A DNA stretch of 64,000 nt from Phytophthora quininea. Lineage: Eukaryota; Oomycota; Peronosporomycetes; Peronosporales; Peronosporaceae. The notes under the pieces were generated by a model. That model had not been told where the DNA came from and searched no databases. It saw only the letters and a program-made list of their open reading frames with translations. This document shows positions 33,215 to 46,000 of this stretch, piece by piece; within the stretch, counting starts at the first letter, position 1, and the number at the start of each line of letters is the position of its first letter. The stretch spans positions 310,001-374,000 of the forward strand of contig JAAVTG010000057.1 of assembly GCA_011947345.1 (NCBI GenBank), written 5' to 3'. Made by a program: the position numbers and the translations under genes.

Positions 33215-33937
33215 ATGCGTCTCCAAAACCTCGTGATTCTCGTCGCTGTCGCGCTTTCAGCTGTCAAAGCCGGCAGCATCAACCACGACCAAATGCAGCC
33301 GTTCCCTCAGCCTGAATCCGTCACTCGATCTGAACAAGCGGCGGTGAAATTCAAGCCTTTGCTCAAAATTACCGATGGCTGCCACCCGTACCCCGCTGTG
33401 AATGCTGCTGTTGAGTTGAGCGGGGGTTTAAAACCCACGGGGTTTGGGGGTTGCAAGGGATCGGGATTGGGCTCGCAGATTAACGCTCGCGCTGGCTGGT
33501 ACAGTGATTTGTGGTTTATCATGTACGCCTGGTACTTCCCCAAGAACGCGCCTTCACTACGAGCAGGTCGTCGCCACGACTGGCAGCACTTGGTGGTGTG
33601 GATTGACAACCCGGATGCTAATCCTCTAATGATGAAGGCTGTTTCAATCTGGGACTCGGACAAGAAACTTTACGACATCCACACTACGCGACTGGGGAAA
33701 TATCGGGACGGCAACTCCTTCTACATCATTTACGGCTACAAAGTTACCGGATTTTCATATAACACGATCGAGTTGATGCTGAAGTTGCACGGCACGGAAA
33801 CGCAGGACCTCATCATGTGGGAGCAACTGACCGACAAGGCTCGCGCAGCATTAGAAGCGCAGACTTCGGTGAGATTCCGGTCCCTTTCAAGAACGACACT
33901 CTCCAAACGAACCTCGATGGAGCGTGGCCGGCGTTAA
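33215..33937 (+). pseudogene. NLP (NPP1-type necrosis-inducing-like protein), frame break
   Basis: Secreted protein of the NLP/NPP1 family, whose cytotoxic members damage plant plasma membranes and whose other members are non-cytolytic. It has a signal peptide (LVILVAVALSAVKA), the conserved C-H-P-Y-P region, a second cysteine in GGCKGS, and the central heptapeptide region read as GRRHDWQ. This differs from the family consensus at the second and last positions, the last being a metal-coordinating acid in characterised toxic members, so this copy is more likely non-cytolytic (inference). The frame changes near 33850-33860; the typical C-terminal segment lies in another frame immediately after, and the annotated frame runs on into unrelated residues. 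Either a sequence error or a pseudogene. The ATG at 33215 is chosen for the signal peptide and the upstream initiator. Confidence 0.75.
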
Positions 33938-34054
33938 CAGTGGCAGGACTAGCTGAAAAAGCAATAACTCGACCACCGAAACCAACTTCAACCTGTACCA
34001 CATTGTACCAATACCTTTTGAAGCGACGCACGGTATCTGCACTTTTGACTTGCT

Positions 34055-37000
34055 ATGGCGTTCCAAGCTCGGCATCGATGGATGATCCAGCGCCTGCAAC
34101 TAGGCCTGGGCTTCCAGGACGAGGCGCAGATCGAGGAGCTACTGCGAGGCAACGGCATCATGGACTCCATCGCCCGCTTCTTCCGGTCGGACGGTCCGAC
34201 CAAGCTCTTCTTCTACTACCAGACCAGGACGCCAGTGTACAACACTGAGGACGGTTTGTCCTCTTCTATGGCAGAGTTGCTGTCAAAAGACAAGGGAGGA
34301 CGCAAAGAGCTCTTCGTGACGGACGGACTGGAGGACACTCTCCAAGGACGAGCTGTCTACTTTGCCAAGGTGCCACCGGAAACCGAGGACAAGGAAGACA
34401 GAGAGAGGGGCTCTGGAGGACAAGAAGGAGAAAATCCCGAGACGATCGATGGCCCACCTACTGACACAGGCTTCTCGTTCGACACGTCCCCCAGACTGCC
34501 GCTGGATCCTGCAGTCGCCAACGACCACTTGTTAACCTACGGAGTGCTCGATGCGTCCGTGTTATTGTCCATTGAGACCCATTTGTCCCAGTTGTTTGTG
34601 CCGGTGCTAGCAGGTCAGGCGGAGCGAGAATGGGGACAAGCAGAGAGCGACGCTCGCAATGAGTTTATGCTGGGACTGAAAGCATTTGTGACGGACGTGC
34701 AGGAGAACCTCAAGGCCATGAATACGGGTCTAGATCTTCGCAAACCAGACAAGAAATACGATCCGTCCGATACGAGAAGTCTGACCAAACTGTCGTCAGA
34801 TGATAGCGCCGTGCAGCACTTTGTGGAGTTGGTCAAAGATTGGTGCAAGCAGACAGAAGCGTATCTCGAAGACAACGACCAGGGGCGCTGGGAATCCCAC
34901 GAGGCTGGGCCAGCTACTGAGCTGGAGTACTGGAAACGAAGACTACAGAGACTGATGGGCATCACAGAACAGCTCAAAACCAAGGAGTGCAAGATGGTCA
35001 CGGGAGTGCTGAATGTTGTCTCCAAGCTGCAAGACGGCGTGATGGATAAACTAGGAATCGCTCAGCTTCTGCGCCAGTGGAAACAAATTGATACCAACAT
35101 CACAGAAGCTTCGAATGAAGCCAAGGACAACGTCAAGTACTTGGCTACGCTCGAGCGATTCATTGAGCCGTTGTATTCTGGCACACCAACGTCCGTAGTG
35201 GATGCACTACCGTCTTTGATGAACTCAGTCAAAATGATTCATACCATTGCGCGGTATTACAACACAACCGAGCGCATGACTAAGCTCTTCATGAAGATCA
35301 CCAACCAGATGATCACACTCTGCAAGCATCATCTCGTCGGCCGAGAACCCCGGAAGCGATCTGGGATAAAGACCCGAAGATTTACTACAAGGACTCGAGG
35401 CCTGTTTGAAACTGAACGAAGCGTACCAAGAGCAGTATCGACTCACAAAGGATAAACTCTTGACGATGCCAAAGGGAAAGCAATTCGACTTCAGCGAGAC
35501 GCAGATCTTCGGCAAGTTCGATTTATTCTGTCGACGGCTGGTGAAGCTCATCGACATGTTCAGTACCATCCATCAATTCCAAGCACTCGCGCAGCATTCA
35601 TTGGAAGGAATGGACGCGCTATTAGCGTCGTTTAACACCATTATTCGTGAGTTTCGAGCCCATAAGCACGACCTGCTGGATTTCCACAACAACAAATTCG
35701 ATCGTGACTACGTCGAGTTCAACATTCAAATCGCAGACCTCGAGGCTTCCCTGCAGCAGTTTATCAACGTAAGCTTCGACTCCATCACGAGTATCGAACA
35801 ATCGCTGCAACTGCTCAAGCAATTTCAGCAAATCTTGCAGCGCGAGAGCCTACGAAGCGATCTGGACTCCAAATTTACTGTCATCTTCCATAACTATGGC
35901 TTGGATCTATCTCACGTCCAAGAACTTTACGAACGGCATCGACACGATCCTCCAGTAGCTCGGAACTTGCCTCCTGTTGCAGGAAATATCTTATGGTCTC
36001 GTCATCTTCTACGTCGTATCGAAGAGCCGATGCGGAAGTTTGAAAGCAACCCCACCGTGCTCTCGACCAAAGACTCGAAGAAAATTATAAAGACATACAA
36101 CAAAGTAGCGCGAACGCTGGTCGCTTTCGAGTATCTCTGGTATGAAGCCTGGTGTCGATCCGTCGAGAGCGCACGGGCAGGACTGCATGCCACGCTTATT
36201 ATCCGCCACCCTGACACTGGCCGACTGTTTGTCAACTTCGACAAGGAAATTCTGCAGCTCATTCGTGAAGCTCGCTGCTTAGATCGGATGGGCATTGAAG
36301 TACCCGAGAATGCTCGCATGGTCATGTTGCAAGAGGATAAATTCAAGGCCTATTACAATGACTTGACCTACGCGCTACATGAATATGATCGAGTGACTGC
36401 GAAAATCATTCCAGTGACGGCGACTTTGCTACGACCCCATTTGGAAGATCTACAGCAGAAACTTCGACCCGGTTTGGTCACATTAACGTGGACTAGCATG
36501 AACATTGACGCGTACACGGCAGTAGCACATGCGGCTTTGCAACGACTCGAGGAACTCATTTCCAGTGTGTTGGATGCGATCGAGAACCGGATCGAGAAGA
36601 ACTTGATGATCGTAGCCAAGGCGTCGCTCGTACACTTGCCTACAGACCAGTCGTTTGCACTCGACGACTTCGTTCGCATGCAGGAGAAGCATGTGGCTAA
36701 TGTCACTCGACAACTCGCCGCAAAAATGTAGAGATTGAAAATGCCGTGGAAGACGTGCTACGACTCATCTGTGATTACACTTTGGACGGGGATGCTCGTC
36801 CGCTACAGGGATTTCGAGCCACGCTGCACCAGCCAAAATCACGTGCGATCAAGAGTCTTTGGAGACGTTCCGGAATTTCTATCGGAACTTGTTTTACCGG
36901 TCCTTGGTGACCTGCACCAAGCAGTCTTTAGACGCGATTAAGAAACGAGTATGCTCCAAAGCTGGCACAGGTTTCCTCTTCTTGGAGAGACCGTTTTTCG

Positions 37001-40000
37001 AAGTGGACGTCCAACTTTCCGTGCCGTCCGTTCGATTGAGTCCATCGCTAGATGATATCCAGAAAGCGATCAACCGATCGGCTGTAGCAGTGCTGAGATG
37101 CTCGAAAAGCTTGTATGAATGGGGGCAGCAGAATATTTTCCCAGAGACGGCAAGAACCAGTTTGTTCGAGCGACTTGGATGTGATACTGAGATTATCAAA
37201 GTGGCTATCCTACTCACAGGCGCACTACACGGCACGAAGAACCAAGTGCATGAGTATTTATCTACATTCAAGAAGTACGACTGGCTGTGGAAAGAAGACA
37301 TGGAGTTTCGGTATAACCAATTCATGCAGCGCAATCCAATGATCCAAGACTTTGAAACCGAGCTCAAGCACTTCATGGCTGTAGAAGTGGAGATCTCGCT
37401 CATCGCTCCTGTGCACAACATCGCAGTGCTTTCTTTGAATACAAAATCTCAAGCTGCAACTTCGAAACGAGTGTCGGCAGTGGAAGGTACAGTATTCCGA
37501 TAAAGTTCATCAACAAGCGCGGACTGCGCTCACCAATCTAACGGATTATATCCGCACAACGACGACCAAATTGAGCTCCAAAGTAGAGACTCTCGACTCG
37601 CTGCGATTCGTCATGGGCGTTCTTCGTGAAGTTCGCGAACGAGAGTCAGCAATTGAGATGGAATTGAATCCGATCGCCGATATGTACGACATGCTGGAGC
37701 ATTTCTTACCGGGTGGATATATGGACAAGGACGAGATGGATCAGAAGAGCGTTCTACGAAGTTCGTGGCGTCGACTTGTCGACTATGCCGAAGAAGTGAC
37801 AGACAATTTGTCGGAAGTTCAGGGCGGGTTTAAGAAGCAGCTGATTAAAGATGTTAAGGATTTCCAGGCTGATGTAGCTCAGTTCCGAAGCGAGTACGAA
37901 GCAAACGGTCCTATGGTATCTGGACTGGAGCCAGTCGAAGCTGTCGAGCGTCTTAAACGGTACAAAGATCTGTTGGGGATTCGAGAGCGCAAGCTCGAAG
38001 TGTTTTCAGCCGGTGAAGAACTTTTTGGTATGCGTCCGACTGAATACCCGGAGATTGTTCGCACTCGGAAGGAGATGGCACTGTTAGACCAGCTGTACGG
38101 TTTGTACATGGATGTAGAACGGACAATGGATGAATTCCGAGTCATCCCGTGGACTCAAGTTGGCATCAATGTAGAGCGTATGAACGATTGCTTCATTGGC
38201 TTCGATCAGCGTTGCAAGAAGATGCCCAAGACTTTGTGCGAATGGGAAGCGTATGGCATTCTGCGGAAGGCTATCGCAGACTTCCTAGAGGTGCTGCCGA
38301 TTGTCCGCGAGTTGACGAGGGAGAGTATCAAACCTCGACATTGGGAGGAGATCATCAATGCTTGCAACAACCAACGCCTTCCTTACGACAACGAAACATT
38401 CAAGTTTCAAGATGTTCTTGACGCCAAGCTACTGACTTGGAAAGAAGATGTCGAGTATATTTGTGAGAGCGCTCAAAAGCAACTGCAGATTGAGCATAAA
38501 TTACGAGATCTCACGGATCGTTGGGCAGGGACAGCATTTGAATTCGGTGAGTGGCGGGCTCGTAACGTACCAGTTCTTAAAGGCTACGGTCAGATCATCG
38601 AGGACTTAGAAGACGGTCAACTACAACTGCAGGCGATCTTGAGTATGCGTCACGTGGTATTTTTCAAAGAACGCGTTCAAGCCAAGCTGGCTCAGCTTTC
38701 AGACACTGCTGACGTCCTCGAATTATGGGCAAAAGTGCAGACCTTGTGGATGTCTCTCGAGTCGGTTTTCACTGGCGGTGACATCGCCAAACAAATGCCG
38801 CTGGAAGCCAAGAAGTTTGCAAAGATCGACAAAGATTGGCTGAAAGTTATGGGTAAGGCTTCTGAAGTGGGTTTCGTAGTGGCCTGCTGCTCGAATGAAC
38901 TTTTACGCAGCACGTTGCCTTCACTGTTTAGTGAGCTTGAGAAGTGCCAGAAGTCCTTGGAAGGATACCTCGAGCAGAAGCGTAAGAAGTTCCCGAGATT
39001 TTACTTCGTGTCGAACCCTTTGCTGCTGCTCATTCTTTCTCGAGGTTCTGATCCGACAGCTGTGCAGCAATACTACGAAAAGATTTTCGACAGCATCAGC
39101 CAAGTCGTTCACGAGCGACCCACAGCTGCGTCCGAGTCGAAAGGAGCGGCTGCTGCAAATGCTACGACCACAGTCTCGAAGCGAAAAATTATTGAGATTA
39201 AATCGTTGGTTGGCCATGATGAAGAAGTGATCTCGCTAGTGATGCCTGTACTTCCTGATGGCAACATTGAGGACTGGCTTGGGATGCTCGAGAAGGAAAT
39301 GCGCCGCACTTTGAAGACGCTTTGTCGGCAAGCTGCTGCAGAGTGTTCTGCAGGCTCATTACGCGAGTTTGTGAGCAAAACCTGTGCTCAGTTTGCTCTG
39401 CTTGGTATCCAATTAAGCTGGACGGCGGAGTGCCAGGATGCATTGCAACGATGTCGAACCACGAAAGGAATTATGGCGCAGACTGCTAAACATCACAGCA
39501 CCATGCTGTCAGAGCTGTCGTCCTGGTGTCTGACCGATTTGGGAACAAAACTTACACGAACGAAAGTCGAGACACTGATCACGATTCAAGTGCATCAACG
39601 CGACTGCTTCATGGAGTTGTGTCGCCTTTACAAGGAGAAGAAACTCTCGGATGCGAACGACTTTGAGTGGCTCAAGCAAGCGCGGTTCTATTGGCGTGGA
39701 GGGAATCAAGGTGCTTTCGATTCTGTCGGTCCCGACGCCTGTTTGATCTCAATTTGCGACGTCGATTTCAAGTACGCGTTTGAGTATTTAGGCTGCAAAG
39801 AGAGGCTGGTAATCACACCATTGACGGATCGAGCGTACATCACATTATCTCAAGCGTTGGGGATGCATCTGGGGGAGCACCGGCCGGTCCTGCAGGGACT
39901 GGGAAAACGGAGACGGTGAAAGATTTAGGACGAAGCCTTGGTGTCTATGTGATTGTCACTAACTGCACTGACCAGCAACGTTATTCTGATATGGCAAAGA

Positions 40001-43000
40001 TATTCAAAGGTCTCTGTCAAGGAGGACTCTGGGGTTGTTTTGACGAGTTCAACCGTATCGAACTGCCGGTGCTATCTGTAGTAGCTCAGCAAGTTCTCGC
40101 CATCACGAATGCGAAGCGGATTCAAGCCCCAACATTCACATTCCCAGGAGACCCGCTGCCGATCGGACTTCATGCCGACGCGGCTTATTTCATCACTATG
40201 AATCCGGGTTACCAAGGGCGTCAGGAGCTTCCCGAAAACCTTAAGGCTCTTTTCCGAGGCGTATCGATGATGGTGCCCGACCGTGAGATTATCATGAAGG
40301 TTAAGCTGTGTGCTGTTGGCTACGATGCGTTTGCTGAGCTCGCCCGCAAATTCAAAACACTTTACGCGGTCTGTGAAGGTCAGTTGTCTCGACAACGTCA
40401 CTATGACTTTGGTTTAAGAAATATTTTATCGGTGTTGAGATCTGCCGGCGCGACTAAACGTGAGAACTTGATGGCCAGCGAGGAGCTCCTGATGATGACC
40501 ACTCTGAGGGATATGAATCTGTCTAAGCTCGTTGCTGCTGACGTCCCGATCTTCTTGTCACTACTGCGTGATATCTTCCCAGGTGTTGAGCCCCTCCTTC
40601 AGGTAATGGTGGAACCGGTAGCAACGACATCGCTAACGCAGTTGAAGATGTGCTACGGAAAACAAATAGCTGGCCACCTCCAGCCACGTGGAGTGCGAAA
40701 GTTACTCAATTGTACGAGACACAACTCGTTCGTCACGGGATTGCACTCGTCGGGCCTGCAGGAGCTGGAAAGTCCGAGATTCTAAGAACTCTGCAGAGTG
40801 CTTTAAGCTCGTCGACCCGAACGCCACACCGTCAAGTTCGGTTAAATCCTAAAGCGGTTCGAGCTGAGGAATTGTTCGGTGAGACTGATCGACTATCAGG
40901 AGAATGGGTCGACGGTGTGTTTGCTGCGATTTGGGCGAAATATAACGATCGATCACGGAAAGACGTAGCCTGGCTGGTGTGCGATGGACCTGTGGACGCT
41001 GTTTGGATTGAGAACTTGAACACAGTGCTGGACGACAACAAACTGTTAACGTTGGCGAATGGCGATCGACTACCGATGACGGACAACTGCAAACTTCTTT
41101 TGAGGTGGAAGACTTGCGTAACGCTTCACCTGCCACAGTCTCACGGGCAGGGATTGTGTATGTTAGTGATACTGACCTGGACTGGGAACCCGTCGCTAAA
41201 CGGTGGCTGCGGTTACGGCCAGAGTCCCAATGTGCTGCTCTGACACGCAGTTTAAAGACCCTGGTTGGTGGAAGCGATAGTGGTGGTTCTGGTAACTTAT
41301 TTGAATTCCTGACGCGAAATTGCCATCCGGTGATGATAGCACCGCGTGTGGTTTTGATCCAGTCGTGTTTGAATTTATTGCAAGCGCTTCTTGAGCATTG
41401 TGAACTGAGCGAGAATACTCAAGCAGATTTGGAGCTTGAGCTTGAGCGATTGTTTGCTTTCGCACTAGCATGGGCCGTAGGCGGAATATTAGATCTGGAA
41501 GACCGGATTAAATTGCATTGCTATCTGTTCGAGAACGCTCCTGCGACGACGTTGCCACCGCTACCTGGGGAGTATCTGAATCAGCTACTTCAATGGACAG
41601 CAACCACAAAATGTCAACCCCAGCACCAACAGTGACGAATGCCAACCCGGTGTTAACCATCTTCGACCATTTCTTGCATCCGTCAACACTGGAATGGGAG
41701 AGGTGGACGCTTGATAGCTGTGAGAACCTTCTCGCTCGAGGAGGTTCAGTCAATGTTGGACGGTTGATCATTCCCACCACAGACACAGCTCGTGCTCTGC
41801 ATTTGATCGAGCGCCTGCATGCTAACCACCTTCCTGTACTGCTAGTTGGCGAACCTGGCACTGGCAAATCTACACTTTCAAGAATGTTTTTGAAAGCCGC
41901 GACACTCATGGTAGCCACGGTGGTGAAGGATTGGCTTCTCGGATGCTTATCTTTTCCGGAGCTACTTTAGGTGGTGCTTTTCAAGCTACAGTGGAAGGTG
42001 ACTTAGAGAAGCGAGGTGGCAAGACTTATGGTCCATCCAACGGCCAACAGCTCACACTCTTCATGGACGATCTATCGATGCCTGCCATGAATGAATGGGG
42101 AGACCAACCAACACTCGAAGTCGTGCGACAGCTTGTTGAAACGCGAACGTTGTGCTTCCTTGATAAGGACAAGCGCGGAGATATCAAAGTCATTGAAGGC
42201 TTGCGGTTTTTGGCCGCTATGGGTCTGCCACGAGCAGGGAAGAATGATGCCCCAGCTCGACTTAAGCGCCACTTCTTTATCCTAAATCTACTGCCGCCGT
42301 CTCCCGAAGTTGCAGAGTCGATTTTCGCTCAGCTTACTCGCTGGAAGTTCCTACCAGAGGATAGCAACACTGCGACTGGTATTCCTAGGAGGACACTTAT
42401 TGAGCTGATTACAAAACTCGCTGCTGCGTCAGTACAGCTATGGCTTTGGCTACGACGTGCGATGCCGCCGACACCGCAGAAATTCCACTACGTGTTTAGC
42501 TTACGTGAACTAAGTCGGTGCTTTCAAGGGATCCTGCGAGCTCCCTTGAGAGCACAACGGCGTCGGAGAAAACGTTGATTCGCCTTTGGCAGCACGAGAA
42601 TGAGCGTGTATTTGGCGACAGGCTGGTCTCACTTGAAGACAAGCAGCGATTCCGAGATGAACTTACTGCCGTTGCCGACGGTCTGGTCGTGAAGTCCGGT
42701 ATGGCGCCAGGGTCCAATGCTACACCAGCTAAAGAGAAGCTTTCGAGCGGTGCGTCGGACAATCATATCACTCAGCGACAGAACTCAATGCACTTTGTAC
42801 TAGGAGCTCGTTCCGCCACAGTGTTTGTAGATTTTTACGTGACCAGCCAGTTGATGAGTTTGGTGAACCAATTGGAGAGCTGCCTCGTGAATATGAGCCC
42901 GTTGCTAATTTGCCAGCTTTACGAACGCGAGTGGAGTACCTACTGGCTCAATTTAACCGTGAGAATCCTGCACGCGCATTGCCGTCGCTGATCCTTTTCG

Positions 43001-46000
43001 AGGAAGCATTGTTCCATTTGGCCCGACTAACTCGAGTGCTTGGTCTTGCGCAGAGCAACATGATGCTGGTTGGAGTGGGTGGGTCGGGGAAGCAATCACT
43101 AGCTCGCCTCGCAGCAGCCCTTAGTGGACACGAACTCTGTCAATTGGCAGTCACGAAAGCGTACACATTAGCAGCATTCCTCGATGATTTACGTGGGTTG
43201 TGCAAGACTGCTGGACAAGTAGGAAAAGGAGTCGTCTTCTTACTCACGGAGGCAGATATCAAAGACGATTCCTTTTAGAACAGGTGAATGCGCTGCTGGC
43301 TACGAGTGAAATCCCTGGTCTCTTCCCACGTGATGAACTCTCTGCTATGGCGAGTGAACTACGAGGCGTCATGCAACGAGAATGTCCGGATCGAGCTGAC
43401 ACTCTACCCAACTTGACTCGGTTCTTCCACGACCGAGTCCGACGCAATCTCCACATCGTGCTATGTCTATCGCCAGTGAGTGCTCGCTTTGCTGACCGTT
43501 GTCGAGAGTTCCCACACCTTGTCAACGGCTGTACTATCGACTGGTTCTTGCCATGGCCGGAGGAAGCTTTGACCGCTGTAAGTCAGGGATATCTCGACAA
43601 ATTTTCGCTAGAGACCTCACCAGCGACGAAGGACGCCATGATCATTCAAATGGGGAGAATGCACCAAGCAGTGGAGAAGATTAGCGGCGAATACTTTACC
43701 CGACGACGCCGACGCGTCGTCCAGACACCACGCAGCTTTCTGGGCTTCTTGTCGTCCTACAAAGAGCTGTACACGGAGAAACTTAGCGAAGTCCGCCACC
43801 AAGAAGGTGCCGTTAATCTTGGTCTGCAAAAGTTAGACCAAGGAGCTAAAGATGTAGAAAAGATGAAGGTGGTGTTAAAGGAAGAGGAAGCGAAGCTCGT
43901 TGTTGCTGAGGCCGCATCAAACAAGATGCTCGAGACGCTGCAAGTCAAGTCGCTCGAAGCGAAAAAGGAGAACGATATCGTGCAGCAGATTCGCGAGCAG
44001 TGTCTCGCGGATGCAGCCATTATCTTGGCCGAAAAAGAAGCTGCTGAGGAAGACCTTAAGCGAGCTCAACCGTTCCTCGACGAAGCTGAGCGAGCCGCGA
44101 GTAGCATCAAACCGAATGACCTGAATGAGCTCAAGAAATTGGCCAAGCCTGGAGATATCATCAAACTCATCTTTGACTGCGTCTCCATCTTGCAAATGAC
44201 ACCACTGTTGAAGGTGGAGCGCGCACCAGTCACGTTAGGCGTTGGTAAAGAGAAGCACACTAGCGACTTCTTCTTAGACTCATTTCAAATCGCCAAATCC
44301 GGAATGCTCGCGGACACGAGGTTCTTGCAGAACATTTTCTACTTCTCCAAGCACCAGAAAGATCAAATCAATGATGAGACTTTAGAGCTAATGGCGCCGT
44401 ACATGGAATTGACAGGTTTCACCGCAGCATGTGCCAAGAACGCATCGAAAGCTGCTGAAGGTCTCTTTGCTGGGTCAAAGCGATGAGTATGTACCACGAG
44501 GCGTCGAAAGTGGTCAAGCCGAAACTAGAAGCTCTTCGAATCGCTGAAGGAAAATTTGAAGCAGCACAAGCTCGTCTTCAAAGCTCTGAAGAGAAGCTAC
44601 AGAAATGCCAGGACGTTCTGACGCGGTTGCAAGACGATTTCCAGACTCAAATGGCGGAGAAAGCTCGAGTCGAAGCGTTCGCACTAGCTACCAAACGAAA
44701 AATGGAGCAGGCCACAGCTCTGATCGGCGGCTTAGGAGGTGAAAAGATCCGTTGGACCGAAGACTCTAACCGATTTGTGGAGCGGAAGCAACATCTTGTG
44801 GGTGATTGTGCTTTGGCTGCCGCATTCCTTTGCTATTGCGGACCTTTCAATCGAGAGTATCGAGATTTGTTGCTGCGTGAGCGAATCCCGTACGAACTCG
44901 GAGCAGTGCCAATCAACACAACAGTCACTAGTGGTGCGAATCCGGTTAAACCGCCGTATATGATCCCGCTCACCCACGGGTTAGCGCTCGAAGAATTTCT
45001 CTCAGATGCAGGTACCATCAGCGACTGGAAATTGCAAGGGCTACCGTCGGACCCGCTGTCGATTCAGAATGGTTTGTTGGTGGCTAGAGCACCGCGATTC
45101 CCGCTACTAATTGATCCACAAGGCCAAGCAATTTCTTGGGTATTGCGTCGAGAAGCGGAGCGGCTACCGTCGGTAGGGGTTGTCCCTGTCAACAGCCCGA
45201 AGCTGCGTGAAATTCTTGAGCACTGTGTGGGTGAAGGCAAAGCACTCGTGCTGGACGGTGTGGACGGCGCCGATCCCGACCCGCTAATGGCGAATGTTCT
45301 TGACAAAAACTTTATCGTCCGAGCAAAGGGCAAATTCGTAAAGATCATGGATCGAGTGTGCGAATACCACGACGACTTTGCTCTGTACTTGACGACGCGA
45401 GTACCAAATCCACACTTCTCGCCAGAGTTGCAAGCGCGGACTCTAGTTGTGGATTTTACAGTGACCCAGAGAGGTCTAGAAGAGCAGCTACTAGCTCAGG
45501 TGATTCGTCAAGAGCAGCGTTCACTCGAGGAACAGCTCGAGCGAGTTCAATGCGAATTAAACGCAAACGCCAAGGCTTTGGTGGCGTTGGATGCGCTTCT
45601 GCTTGAACGACTCTCTGCCAGCAAGGCCAATTTGCTTGACGACGTCGAACTAGTGTCCGTTTTAGCGAACACCAAAGCCAAAGCCACCGAAGTGAACGAC
45701 AAAATCCTCGCAGCTGAAGAAGTGAAGAAAGGGATCGATGAGAAGCGGGAACACTACCGTCCGGTAGCTGCAAGAGGTTCCGTGCTGTACTTTGGCATCG
45801 TGGACTTCTCGTCAGTGAACGCCATGTACCAGACGTCCTTGGATCAGTTCTTACGGCTATTTGTCCGCGCAATTGAGGAGGCCGAACGGTCTTCTCTCGC
45901 TTCCAAAAGGGTCACGTTTATCCTCGAGACGCTGACGTACATCGTGTTCCGATACGTGAACCGTGGACTCTACGACCGCCACCGCCTCAGCTTCCTGCTC

